Shown one piece after another: positions 45,576 through 56,989 of a stretch of DNA of 64,000 nucleotides (within the stretch, counting starts at the first letter, position 1; each line of letters starts with the position of its first letter). Origin of the DNA: Toxonevra muliebris (lineage: Eukaryota > Arthropoda > Insecta > Diptera > Pallopteridae); NCBI GenBank assembly GCA_963691655.1, contig OY829326.1:147950998-148014997 (forward strand), given 5' to 3'. The position numbers were made by a program, and so were the translations under genes. Below the pieces are notes generated by a model. That model searched no databases and was not told the origin of the DNA. It saw only the letters and a program-made list of their open reading frames with translations.

Positions 45576-45740
45576 TCAAGCCAAAGCTAAACACTCACAC
45601 AGAATGTGAGATATCATCTCATGATCCTCCTTACATAGACGACACTCTGTCTCATGTGACAGACCTAATTTATTTAGGTGATATCTGACCACATAGTGGC
45701 CAGACAGAAAACCTATTTGCAATTTGATATACGTTTTTTT
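45576..45740 (-). pseudogene. Non-LTR retrotransposon fragment with zinc-knuckle-like motif
   Basis: On the minus strand an open run of 54 codons reads QIGFLSGHYVVRYHLNKLGL then SHETECRLCKEDHEMISHIL and CECLALA before a stop. The SGH-Y-x-x-x-x-HL-x-x-LGL block and C-x-x-C-x7-H-x4-C pattern are the C-terminal end of RNase H-bearing non-LTR polyproteins, just after RNase H. Upstream and downstream parts are missing. It lies 49 bases right of the SINE, in opposite orientation. Confidence 0.85.
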
Positions 45741-46439
45741 TAAATTCAGATCTGGAACGGAATCTGACCTAAGATGTTGAAATTTTAAAATAGCGTATCT
45801 AAAACGGTAGAAGAATTTTTAAAAATTAGTTTGATTTGCATCACTTGGTGGTTTCTGACGACGCTGATTGTAAATCAGATTTCGGATTTTCAAAACTCAA
45901 AGTGGCGGATTCAATATGTCCCACTATCTTTTAAGTTAATCGGATTCGCTTGAAACTCGTTACTCGTGGGTTTGTAGGGTCGGTGATTATAAATCATAAA
46001 TCTGTCATTGAATTCGTAATCAGTGATTCCCAAAATCCGCAAGTAAATTTGTTAAAATTCTTCTAACATGTTGCATTTTCAATATCTGATGCCAGATTCG
46101 TAATCAGCGACTGAAAACCCCCGAGTAACAAATCAATTTTCTTAATCAGATCAATTTTTAAAAAATCTTTCGCCAAGTTTTTCAACTTCATATAAATAAA
46201 TCTACACAAGTCAATTTGGGCAAAATATAATTTTCTGTTTCTATGTGAATTACCAAAAATGAAATTTTAATGGAAAATATAACTTAAAGAATTCCTTCAT
46301 AAATTATGCTTGAAGTCGGTTTTTTTCATCATATTTGACAGTCAATGATAACTGAAATCGCAGACTGATTTTAAAATTTTGTTGTTGTTTAACTAACTCT
46401 ATTAATGCTAATTTCTGAAAGGTTAATACTTTTTTTTAT
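45741..46439. other. AT-rich gap, no gene seen
   Basis: Short repeated words such as GATTGTAAATCAGATT, GATTATAAATCATAAATC and TTCGTAATCAG suggest an old tandem repeat. No coding content. Confidence 0.45.
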
Positions 46440-47045
46440 TTGAAATGGTCTATGAATACAAAGACTAGCCTGTGTTTCCACAACTGGGGCAATGAGGTCT
46501 GCTCCAACTGCAGCTCTTGAGGCTTTATTAAGCCTTCTCCCAATTCATTTATTTATTAAGAAAGAAGCACTGCAATTTGCAGCAAAACTCATCTTAGAAA
46601 ACGAAGAACATGCAATGGCAGTTTATGGCGAATCCTACTTAAGAATGAAGCCAAAATGCACTCACTAAATTTAGAGCTAAATGACTTCTGTCTTCTCAAT
46701 TATAACTTCAGACACCAATTCAAGGTAACATTTCCAGACAGGGTTAACTGGGAACAGGTAAAACCTTCATCATCGCATAACTTTCATGTCTAGTACAACG
46801 GATGTTGGTGTTGTTGCAGGGGTGTATAGGGAAAGACCAAGAAAACATCAGTATGAGTCATGAAAACTCAGTTTTTCGGGCCGAAATACATGCTCTGATG
46901 AGCTCTGCCAACGAGAAGAGTTAGACAGTGACACTATTAATAGCCACACCCTTATTCAATCTGATAGTAAAGCCGCATTTATTAGTGTAACTGCATCCTT
47001 ATTCCAGAAGATCCAGAAGTGCCACACTATCATATTATATATTAA
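46440..47045 (+). pseudogene. Non-LTR retrotransposon, reverse transcriptase tail to RNase H (5' piece)
   Basis: Across frameshifts and stops the DNA reads SAPTAALEALLSLLPIHLFI, the classic C-terminal reverse-transcriptase block (TAALE-x-x-L-x-L-P-x-x-L-x-I). It is followed by FAAKLI, a decayed linker, TDVGVVAGVY (start of RNase H) and LIQSDSKAAFISV (RNase H block with catalytic Asp). The frame then stops making sense at about 47040, and the matching continuation appears at 48000. At least five lesions are visible. It is likely to be the same copy as 48000-48655. I/Jockey-type architecture. Confidence 0.8.
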
Positions 47046-47999
47046 TTTTAAGAGCTTGACGAGTAGGTTGGCCAAAAATTAGTTATCAAATTTGAAATCA
47101 GTTAAACCAATTCTGAAATATTAGCGTCGGAAGTTTTTTAAAATTCGTTCATTGAACAAAGCATTGTATTCATCGTTGTAAAAATCATTGCTTATAGCCC
47201 AGTCGGTAGAGTAAAAAATGCACCAAAAGTTCATAAAAATTCTTAACTAAGATTTTTCTTTCTTCACTAATTGTTATGTTGGGTATAATAGATTCAAAAA
47301 CCACAAAAATCAGTCCTGGGGTTGCAGAGCGACCCCCCCCCCCCTAAAAAAAATCTCCCCTTTGGTGAAAAAATCCGTTTTTTTATTAATAACTGGTTAA
47401 CCGTTGGAGATATCAAAAAATTACATACTTCAAAAAAAAAAGCTTGAGTGATTTTTTAAAAAAGGTTTAAAGTAATTTTTTTGTATATGCCATAGTTTTC
47501 GAGATATTCAATATTTAAGAAATTGAATACTTTGGGTGTTCTGTGGATGCGCGTGCATCTTTGTTTATTTGAATTTTTGCGTGCGGAGCCTATAGGAAAA
47601 ATTTAATAGCTCAAAAACCAAACAAGGAAGAAAAATCAAAAAGGATTTTGAAGGGTATATAAAGTACAACATCCTCTGATTTTCATTGACAATGGATAAT
47701 TTTTAGCATACGAAAATAAGAATATAGTAACTTATACTATATTGTTATGATGTAAATTTTTATAATGAGTGGACTATTAAGAGGGAGTAAATAATAAATG
47801 AGAGAGAGAGAAGACATGAGTAACGAAATCTCGCAGCATTATCTAATGAATTATCTGCATACACAAATAACAAAACAAGCATCAACGAGTATTTTGGTTC
47901 TCTTTTAATATTTCTTTAAGAGATTTTTTGCGCAAAAAAATAGCCCCGGATACCGGGGCCTTACCGACTAGTTAGCACTTAATGCTTTTAAAATTAAGT
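47046..47999. other. Insert of unknown nature inside a retrotransposon copy
   Basis: About 950 bases separate the two halves of an RNase H coding region. It contains a run of 12 C (47333-47344) followed by A8, a hairpin GCCCCGGATACCGGGGC (47943-47959), and GTCGGTAGAG (47205) against a partial complement ACCGACTAG (47962). There are no clear terminal inverted repeats, no target duplication I can fix, and no coding frame. Confidence 0.5.
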
Positions 48000-48655
48000 C
48001 AAAATTAGTCAGTGACTGTATGCAACTACTGAATACACTAGCTACCCGCAACAGAGTTCATCTTATATGGGTGCCAAATCTTAGTGGGCATATGGGGAAC
48101 AAAAAGGTGAACTCGTTAGAAAAGAAGCTGCCAGCAATGCCAGAACCATTCTGCGGGCTGCCACTGAGTTCCACGAAGCAAAATCTCAATAAATGGCTTG
48201 AACGTAAATCACATCAATACTGGATGGAAACAAAAGGTAGATGAGTACCAAAAGTCTCCATGCCAAATATATTGAGAAAGAAACTTTAGATATTCTTGGA
48301 TTAACAAGAACAGGTTCGCATTGTCTGTACACTGTAGAATAAACAAGCACGTATATAATATGAAGATAATTTAGAATGACTTAAGTAGGTTATGTAAAGG
48401 AAAATTGGAAACAGCTGAACACTTATTGTGCCGTTGTAATTGTTCAAAATGGACCTGTCTTCGTTACTTAGGAAACTACTACCTAAAACAGTCAGAAATT
48501 GCGGACAAATCTCACAATAATGCCTTAGAATTCTTAACGAATACAAGACTCAGGGATGATTTGTAATCTATAGAGCTTGTCACAAAAGGCCCAACTGAGG
48601 CCTCGGTGACTAGGTGACCAGTTCCCGCTCTTTATTCAATCTAATCTAAGTGAAA
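48000..48655 (+). pseudogene. Non-LTR retrotransposon, RNase H end and 3' tail (3' piece)
   Basis: The frame 48020-48244 gives NTLATRNRVHLIWVPNLSGH, then MGNKKVNSLEKKLP. This is the second RNase H signature, with the usual GH kept after SGHMGN and the AD replaced by VN. The frame then breaks, but EHLLCRCNCSKWTCLRYLG-like sequence (about 48418-48470, C-x-C and H) is still legible. The 3' end reads CCTCGGTGACTAGG then ATTCAATCTAATCTAA. With 46440-47045 this makes one old copy split by an insert. Confidence 0.75.
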
Positions 48656-51304
48656 TTACAGTAAGTTTTGACAACAAATTTATTTTTAAAATTTTGTTTA
48701 CATTAGCAACTAAAAAGTTGAAATTGAACATAGAAATAAATTTTGCATTAGGTTACACGACTTTGGGCATGATTTTTGGCTTCTTCTTCTTAAAATTCGT
48801 AAGGTTTCGGTTTCCTTAGTTTCTTGACTTATATCTATGGGTCGAGCCACTCAAATTAAAGCTTGACTGTGACTCACCCGTCATAAAATATCGAAAACGA
48901 CTGAAAAATAGTTTTTGTGATTTTAAAGTAGATTAATTTTCGTGCGTGTAGCATACGGTAATCTATAAGAAAACAGTTTAAAATCTCAGAAAAAAGGATT
49001 GTTCGGAGACCTTCGTAATCATAAGTTTGTACTGTTAATCTGCAGAGGCCACGGTGGCTAGATCATAAATTCAGTGTTCTCTCTCTATTCTGAACCTATA
49101 AATCCCATGACATTAATAAATTTATCTGAAATATGTAAATTCAAGTATTTTTTCTGCTTTTAAAAAACCAATTGGGTTAACCGTTTCTAAGCGGTTTAAA
49201 TTTTCCATAACGTTATTATCTATAAATTATTTTACTATATTTTTAATAATATTCAATCAATAAGTACTAAAAAAAACTACTAGTCATTTACAAAATTCGG
49301 TAAACTTGAGCCACTGTGCCATGTCAAAATTGTGTAAAAAATCCATTTAGTAACTTCACTCTAACTCTTCATTCATTCACTCTAAGCTTTGCACAAAAAA
49401 AAAAAAAAATAAATAAATAAATAAAAACCAATGGAAAAAAGTGTCAGAAAACTTTTTTTTATGATTTTTTATGTTCATTATAACAAAAATTAAGTGAATA
49501 AAAATGTTGTGAAGGCAGCGAGTTTTTGTTTTAAAAAACTAAAATTGAAAACAGCCAAGAAAAAAAGAAAAAGAATAAACGAATTTAAGTAAAAGTAAAG
49601 ATATGATAAAGAACAAAACAGGAAAAAAAAATACGCACAAAATTGAAAACGAAATTGCAAAGTCAAAGTTTTTTGTTTCCACTTCCGCTAAGCAACAGCG
49701 TTCCACCTTTTCTATCTACCATTTTCTTAACTTCATGACCAAGTAGCTAAAATACTCAACTTTGACACGTAGTACTCTAAAGTATATGCCTGCTTAGTCT
49801 TCTCTACCTCGCTCATACTCCTCCCTATCTCGGCTAGGATAGTAGAACATCTTCTTAGCTCAAAGTCATTTAGTTAGTTGAATGTTGAATACACCCTACG
49901 TTTAGCTTAATCGCCGCACCATCTACTTACTGCGCTATACATACAACGCTACAAGTGGATTTTCAAGTGAATTATTTAAAAGCAGCAGCAATTTTGTTGG
50001 ACAGGTTTTTGTGAGCTTATTTCTGGTTGCTGAAGTTACTTGCCGCTCGTTGTTCGTTGGTTTTTTTTTTTTTTTTTTTTGGAGGGATAAGCTGGCTAAC
50101 CTAACAGCATGTACATACATACATATACTATATTGTATTTCTATGTATTTTTTGAGGGATTTTTTAATTTACGCGCCAACACATCAATGTGAAATATTCG
50201 TACTATGCTGCTAGGGGTAGGAGACAGTACTCGTGATGGCGGCGAGCCAGTCAGCCAGCCATCGAGCAAGCGAGTGAAGTCATTTATCCTGCAATTAATC
50301 ATGATTACGAGCGTGTTTTGTTGTTGGTTGTTGTCTTTCATCTTTTTCTTTTTTTTCTATTTCTTACTTACTTTCTACTTCTTACTTATTTACTTCTATT
50401 TTTCTTTTTTTTCAATGTTTTCTAGTTTTCTTTTTTTTTTGAGTTTTTCTTTATTATACCATTTTCATTTTCAAATTGTTGTTGTTGGTTTTTTGTCTTT
50501 GTGGTGGTTCTTAATATGCGTGTATGTATGTGTCTATGAGCATGCATTACTAGTAACTGTATTGGTGGGTGTGGTAGTTTGTCTATGTATGTACAATGTG
50601 CTTGAGTATTGTTGTTGCCTATGGTTTTTTTTTTCTCTTCAGAATTCTGTATGTAGCTTGAGGTTTTTTTCATCATCTCGTGTTTGACTTTATAGCGTTA
50701 CAAATAAACAGATGAGACATAAGAAATATTTGTCGCACAATAAAAATATAACAACAAAGATAAGGTTTTTTTTTTTGTTTTGTTTTATTTGTTTTTAATT
50801 TTTTGTTGTTGTTTCCTTAAACTTTTGTAGACGACTAAATCGTTTTGTTATATAAAATGACCACATTTATTTAATTATTATCATATAACTTAAATATTAT
50901 AGGAGATATGATCTGAAATTACGATTGTATGCGGTCAGTTATGATTATTTGAACAATGGAAACTAATATGAAAAAGTAATTGAATAAAATTTTTAAAAGT
51001 TGAATTTTTGATTTGTTTCTTTTCAATTTTCCTAGAAAAGTTCTATCATATAACGGAATTGCAGGGGCTGGATTCCCTAACTTTAAGAAAAGGAAAAGTT
51101 TCAGTAGAGATTTCAAGAATACTATTTCGGAACTTTTTCAAAAGTGATTGCAATTCAGTTTCGATCAAGTAGTTTTTAAATCGCAGATAGGAATTCGAAA
51201 ATGAGATGAATTACTGTCCGGAAAATTAGGCGGATGGAGAGTTTCGAAAGAGCTCAATTGAAGCTGAAACCTTATGTTCCGTAAGCAATAATTTGATCTA
51301 CTAT
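48656..51304. other. Gap, no gene confirmed
   Basis: AT-rich DNA with AAATAAATAAATAAAT at about 49408-49424, poly-T at 50061-50080 and TTTCTT-rich DNA at 50340-50450. The 160-codon plus frame at 50205-50687 is nearly all Phe, Leu, Ser and Cys after residue 30 and is not accepted. A GC-richer spot at 50205-50280 (CAGTCAGCCAGCCATCGAGC) has no recognised product. Confidence 0.5.
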
Positions 51305-51530
51305 ACTGTCGCCATGGCGTAGTGGTTAGTGTGTTAGACTGCTATGCATGGTACCCGGATTCAATTTTTGGCGCGGTTGAAAATTAAATACAAATACAAA
51401 AATCCAACCTTTTTTACACGGCACCACTTTTTGGCATGCAATGGTAAACCTCCAAGGGTGTAATTTGACTGAGAAAAGCTTTCACTTCGCATTTGGGCTT
51501 CGCCATTAAACTATAGGTTTCATTAATTCT
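51305..51530 (+). mobile_element. tRNA-derived SINE, single-headed
   Basis: The A box is TGGCGTAGTGG (51315-51325), and a decayed B box GGATTCAATTT lies at 51357-51367. TTAGACTGCTATGCATGG lies at the anticodon position. The body contains GCAATGGTAAACCTCC and ends with GCCATTAAACTATAGGTTTC, a diverged form of the CGTTAAACTGTAGGTCC core in the double-headed SINE. No confirmed tail or target duplication; it is older than the copy at 45047. Confidence 0.7.
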
Positions 51531-54113
51531 TCTGAATGCTAAAAGCTTGGTTTAGACCCTTAATGGGCTGCTGTACTACAAGAGACAACTGTAATACGTT
51601 TCCATTTATGTAATACGAAACCGTTTGCGGTACAGTAGTGATATTTTGGTATAAGGACATTGGTTGATAATGTCATGTTAGAGAATATTTAAGTGAGATT
51701 GTAAATGAGGGCGCGGCACCTCCTTATAAACTGCATTATCTTTATAGTACTAACGTATTATTTGCTAATGGAAAAATAGACTTGATTTAATGGGCTTAAC
51801 AGGTACCATGCAAGCGAATTGTTGAAGAGGAACCTTCTTGGTAAGGCAATGAAAATTTGTGTTGGGAGAGGAATGTCAGAGTTAGTTTGTGTGTGAATGC
51901 ATTATAGGAACCAGTAGAAGCTATAGAGCGCAATGTGGTAGTTTTTTAAAAGTGGGCACGGCATTTCCCAATACAAATGAAATGTACGCTGGTGTGCATA
52001 AAAAATTGGAATTTTTTAATTCTCTGATCGCGGTTCGCGCACATTGTGTGCACACATGTTGTATTGTATCTTTTATCTTGTATTTGGCAACTCTTAACAG
52101 AACGACCAATTATTTTCGCTGGGCAGAAACCGGTCGGGATTTGTCGATTGGGCACTACTTACGCAACCAAACTGCTCAATGCTGAATAGCTTAGAAAATA
52201 TTTACGGAACAACTACTAATTTAGTGTGGGTTTTCAGATTGCTAATATCAATTGCTGAACGGAAATCGAGCGGTGTTGTCTAATTGGGCGTAGCACCTGG
52301 TGGAAACCTGTTTTCTGGGAGCCTCATTCGTGATATGTTGAAATCTTGTACGTTGGCATTTATTTTGATTACAAAACTACTGGCATGAATGGATGCGAAA
52401 AGCTCTACCTTGCCCTCCAGGGGCATTTGTGACGTAATAGTAGTAGTAGTGGTAGTGTCTAGTAAATCGAATCTCACATCCTGCGTTTCTGTCCGGATCT
52501 ACTGAATATAAAATTCCGTTTAATAGGAAACAGACTTTTCTCTCACCTGGAGGACATTGCGAACGAGCCTCTTTTGGTTTGGCAGAAGTTCGGAATGGTT
52601 CAGTGATCTGAGCCTTAACTAGAGTATTCTAATGTTAGTGAAACAAACTTTATGAGGCCGTTACAGAGCACTCGGCCCTTGTGCAGCAAGCTTTTTTCAA
52701 GGTCTGCACTTCTCTTTCTACCTACCTACATACCTAACTATTTCCTAATATGTTAGAAAATTATAATGGCAAAAGATTCGAGAGGCGGGCATAGCAAGAT
52801 CAACTCAGTTTTAAATTTCTACTAATAATAACAAATCCAGAAATTTATTGATACTATATTTTGCATAAATATCTTGGTGGTTTGAATATTTATAAACTGG
52901 TGGACAGGTAAGCCTGACATAACATAGTTTCAAGTCGTGTATAATAATAATTTTTATCCTCATATTAATGTTAGCGTATCAGACGTATGGGTTTATTTCA
53001 AAGACCCCTTTCCCTCGCAATTGGATCTGCTAACGACAAAAAAATATATTCTTTTGATTGTTGTGGAGGCATTAAAAATATTAATTTTTCAAGTTCCTGA
53101 AAAAATGGTCTTTGAAATGTAGTTCATGTGTCGAATTGACTTTTGTCTACTTGGAATCCGCCAGTGGCTTGACTCAATATTCCTGTTTATTCGAACTTTT
53201 TTATTTCCAAAATTTTTCACATTTTTATAACAGAATTTGGAAAAACTGAATGCAACAAATTTCGATTTTCAAATAAGTTATAATAGACAAAAAGTGGTTT
53301 GTGCTTTTTTGAAGTAATTTTCATGATGACCACGAGTCTGTTTCTATATTTTTCGGATCACTTCAGGGTTCCGAGAAATTCAAAACATATTTCTTACTTT
53401 TTTTATATTGATCTCATTTAGTGCAAAAGTTTTTTCAGAAGCCCAGAAAACAAGATCTATGGAAATTCCTATGTTGGACTTCACAAACTTGGGAAAAATT
53501 TATTGGAATAAATCTGCGTTTTATCTGTTTTTCTTGATTACTTAGTACTGTAGTTGGGAAAATTCTAGAACAACCTGTTGAAAAAGTTTGAACATTTAAT
53601 GGATCTTCGGTTTTTTTTTTCGTATACTTATAAGAATTTTATGAGTTCTAATTATGCATTAATAAAACATTCAATAAGATTTTTTTTAACAATAAAGTTG
53701 AAAAGAGGGATTGAAGACCTAGCTCTTCCAAAAGACTTTCAGAATTTGATTAAAAAGCCCTTTACAAAGGCAACAAATTGAGTTTTGGCCCTGAGTAGAT
53801 AAAAATATGTAATATTTTGAAATCTTCAATTTCTTTTTACTAGGAAATATTTTCTAGTTTGGAATACTGGTTACCTTAATAAGGCTGTCAGTAAAAATGC
53901 TCCAACTCCAACTTACTTGAATGGCAATCAAAAAAAAAAAAAAAAACATTAAAAATCAGAGAAACAATAAACGTGATTGAAAACTAGTAGAAACCCATGG
54001 AAATGTATTTCAATTACTTCAAAGCTCAGTTTGCTAATAAATTTAAGTTTTTTTTTTTAATGCTATATTTATAAGCCTGAGCAAATATCTATGTATGTAA
54101 GCTTACATATGTA
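51531..54113. other. Gap with one GC-richer candidate segment
   Basis: Mostly AT-rich with no recognised product. 51889-52185 has overlapping frames on both strands with a TGTGTGCACACA palindrome (52045-52056), probably repeat-derived. Poly-A at 53931-53946. The candidate at 52280-52628 is listed separately. Confidence 0.45.
52280..52628 (-). other. GC-richer segment open in two minus-strand frames (candidate exon or repeat)
   Basis: One frame is open for 83 codons from 52628 to the stop at 52377. It reads AQITEPFRTSAKPKEARSQC, PPGERKVC and then DPDRNAGCEIRFTRHYHYYY. A second frame is open to a stop at 52280 and includes MPLEGKVELFASIHASSFVI then RMRLPENRFPPGATPN. CCTCCAG followed by GTGAGA (donor shape) and TTTTATATTCAG (acceptor shape) occur 45 bases apart in between. 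I recognise no family. It might be a host exon, a retrotransposon part or a GC-rich repeat; two simultaneously open frames argue for caution. Confidence 0.25.
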
Positions 54114-54429
54114 TACAGTTACGGTCAAAATAATAGTTGTAGCATCACAGAAATAATATATTTTTAAGTAATATATTTTTATAATTTTTGGATATGAAGA
54201 ATAGCTTGAAGTCTTTAGTAAGTATAAATATATAATATAAATTTTATTTAAAAAGCTTTTTAAAAAATACAAAAATTGGAATAGAACTATTATTCTTTCA
54301 TGTTTCTTCTGCTAAGTAAACTTAATAAAATTACTCTTTTAGGCTATATGAGCGACAGATCAACGAGACATATAGTAAACTAAGCCTCCACTTTATGCTA
54401 CAAAAGTTGTCTGCCTTTCTGTCAACACT

Positions 54430-54660
54430 GGTGCCAACAGATCTTACAAAACTGTTGGAATGATTTTGGAAGCCACTTTTTTTATATCATCTTATACGTT
54501 TTCAATTAAATCTAAATCTGGAGATTAACTAGTCAACTTTTGGAAATCACATTTGTTAAGATAGAGTAAGTTTTTAGCAATTTTCTTGTACTTTGAGGAA
54601 CATATACTAGTCAGTGTTCGATAACATGATTGCAGCCAATATATCAACGTACATTTTGAT
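54430..54660 (-). pseudogene. Tc1-like transposase C-terminal remnant, minus strand
   Basis: The minus strand reads KIAKNLLYLNKCDFQKLTS, stop, then SPDLDLIENVYDDIKK. SPDL-x-L-IEN-x-x-x-DIKK is the third catalytic (Glu) block of Tc1 transposases, and the AKN-x-L stretch upstream fits the segment after the second Asp. The second Asp itself is not legible. It points outward, toward the left end of the element. Confidence 0.75.
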
Positions 54661-54950
54661 ATTCATATTAGTTCAGATTAAAATATACTGCCGCTGATAA
54701 CTTTTGAATATATCGGAAAATTATGATAAGTGGCTGTGAACTTTTTAATTTTCTGATGGTGAATATTTTGTGAACAGATGAGTCCAAGGAGATGTTGTTG
54801 GAAACATTTGATTTTAGATAATATATCCAAAGACCACACTTTGCTGAATAGTGGAGTGCAAAAATTTGCATTTAGCACCTCGTTTATGACAAAAATTTTG
54901 GTTATATTTATTACAGCAATAAAGGTTATTTTCTTTGTATATATGTGCAC

Positions 54951-55404
54951 GTCATGATAAGTGATGAGTCGATACAAGTAAATACGTGTAAATACTCGAT
55001 ACTTTTTATTCGATTCAAGTACTGTTTCTACTCGATGCCATATCATAAGTATTTTAATTGGTATCGAAAAAAAAGTCAGTATCGGGTACTCGATACCTTT
55101 GGAAAACATTGATTTATAAAACTGAAATATTGCTATACAAAACTCATACGCCATTTCTATATGATTCACGTGTTTTAAGTCGAAATATCTCAAAAAAATG
55201 ACGTAAAGTCGGAAAACTGAGTACGTCATCGTGATTAGAGAAATGATGTATGAGGTGCCTGTCGTAAATTTTGCATTGACCAGAGTAATTTGTCTCTTTA
55301 AACGAGTATTCGATGAAGTACGTACTCGATATTTTTTTCCGATACATTCGGTACAAGTAAAAATATCGATACTATGTGGGTATCGAATCAACACTAGTCA
55401 TGAT
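54951..55404. mobile_element. hAT-type MITE with GTCATGAT 8-bp target duplication
   Basis: GTCATGAT occurs at 54951-54958 and 55397-55404. The 438-base insert between has ends AAGTGATGAGTCGATAC and, inverted, TAGTGTTGATTCGATAC, which agree at 14 of 17 positions. CGATAC or its complement GTATCG recurs repeatedly just inside both ends (54971, 54998, 55077, 55090, 55320 and 55367 regions), a subterminal motif cluster typical of hAT. Removing the insert and one repeat copy restores a continuous Tc1 element, so this is the younger event. No transposase. Confidence 0.85.
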
Positions 55405-55419
55405 TATAGTCATGTTACC

Positions 55420-55640
55420 AGATCTTGAGTAGTATATACCCTTCAAAAGAATACTTCACCAGGATAACAATTCTCAAATTGAAAGTAAATTGGTGGAGAC
55501 TTATTCTTTCGTAACAAAATCGATGTTTTAAATCATTGGTCAATCAACTCGATCATTAGACCTAGTTTTTATATCGGATGACATTGAAAAAAGGATTTTC
55601 AAAATCATACCAAAAATTTTGGTGAGCTCTAGTGATGATA
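55420..55640 (+). pseudogene. Tc1-like transposase C-terminal remnant, plus strand
   Basis: The plus strand reads YIPFKRILHQDNNSQIESKL then VETYSF. HQDN-x is the second catalytic (Asp) block of Tc1 transposases. After a stop comes STRSLDLVFISDDIEKRIFK then IIPKIL, a decayed third block where SPDLNPIEN would be expected; the catalytic Glu is not preserved there. It points outward, toward the right end, opposite to the remnant at 54430-54660. Confidence 0.75.
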
Positions 55641-56246
55641 AAATTACAGACGAATACTGTAGGAAAATGCAAAGATTTAGTTGGCTGGTTCCGAAGACCA
55701 GAGCTATTTTTTACATATTTAAAAACTATTTATTGGAAATAATTATGAAAGTTTTACCGAACATAATTGCCTATGTATTTTTATACTAAGCACTACTATT
55801 TTTCCCAACAAATCATATAATATTTGTTAAAGTTTTTAAGATAAAATTTATTTGTGCTGTAAATTCTCTGGCCTTCAGACTGTTACTCATATTCAAACAT
55901 TATATAATAAATATATCACAAAAAAAAATATAATTTTTGTGATATGAAAAGCTTTCCTTATCTCACTACTATTATTTTGACGATAGCTGTATCTAGCCGG
56001 CGTCTATGCAATTGTGTTGTAATGAAATATAATTAAAAGCATGGAGAATAACAATAACAACAACAGCAAGGACTTATACTCTAACATTACATACATACTC
56101 TACTAATACAACAATTAATCACAACGTGTCTTGCATATTTAATTGCGTAAACGTGATTTCTGACATTTTCTCTACGCTCTTACGATGACGAAGAATAACA
56201 GCAATAAAAACACTAAAGGCAATAGAAACAAACAAACGTCTTCAAG

Positions 56247-56248
<2 letters not shown>

Positions 56249-56278
<30 letters not shown>
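56249..56278. repeat. (AT)n microsatellite
   Basis: An uninterrupted run of about 15 AT dinucleotides followed by GTATTGG. Confidence 0.95.
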
Positions 56279-56282
<4 letters not shown>

Positions 56283-56989
56283 TGGTGCTAGGAATCACAT
56301 ATTTCTATAAGGAATAGAAAAAAAAATATATAGAAATTGCCTGCTGTGATGTCATTACAATGCATAATATGTATAGGTGTATATATTTATGTATGAGTGT
56401 GAGAGCAACTTTATTTATGTATGAGTGTATGCGTGTATATGAAATAGCATTAAGGTTACAAAGGATAATTAGATTATATGCAAATGAAATACGCTTCAAA
56501 GGTAATCTCAATTATAGGAAATAGAAAAAAACGTTGAAGAAGAGAAAAAAAATGTATAGCATGAGAGAAATTATGTTGCCATATGGCAAAAGCTACTCGG
56601 AATGCCGGTAAAACTTAAAACTTTAAATTAGAAAAACTACAATAAAGTAAGTGGGCGTGCATATTTTTATAATTACCTTTGATAGCACTCACTCTGGAGT
56701 GGACTAGGATCATGATTTTAGCTGCACTTGTGTTGAATTGTTTTAATATTTAGTTGCACATTTATTTTTTTTTTTTTTGAAACACTTTTTTAATGTAATT
56801 TTATTCGATGCAGGTTCACTTGGTTTTCTTGAAAATATAAGTTTCTAGATTTTTATATTAATATTTTATAAATTTTGTTTCTATTACTAAATAAATATTA
56901 GAAAATTTTTATTGAATACTGTGAATATAAATAGTTATTATTTTTGCTTTAGTTAGGAGCTACACTAAACTGTCTCTGAACACGTCAAC

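Larger units (their letters stand above)
54114..55991. mobile_element. Tc1-like element with long inverted ends, Bari-like termini
   Basis: The ends start CAGTTACGGTCAAAATAATA on the left (54116) and, inverted, CAGCTATCGTCAAAATAATA on the right, each flanked by TA (54114-54115 and 55990-55991). The CAGT-x-x-x-GGTCAAAAT pattern is that of Bari-type Tc1 elements. Similarity continues inward for about 200 bases: left TTCAAGCTATTCTTCATATC and right TTCAGACTGTTACTCATATT, read toward the ends. It encloses two transposase remnants in opposite orientation and a hAT-type insertion. Long inverted ends are known in several Tc1 families. Confidence 0.85.

Noticed and set aside
50205..50687. 160-codon plus-strand frame
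   Set aside because: After about 30 residues it is nearly all Phe, Leu, Ser, Cys and Val read from T-rich DNA; it looks like serial membrane segments but is composition only.
54678..55394. 238-codon minus-strand frame, the longest in the window
   Set aside because: It runs across the border of the hAT MITE into the Tc1-like element and is out of frame with the transposase remnant there, so it is a chance frame spanning two unrelated insertions.
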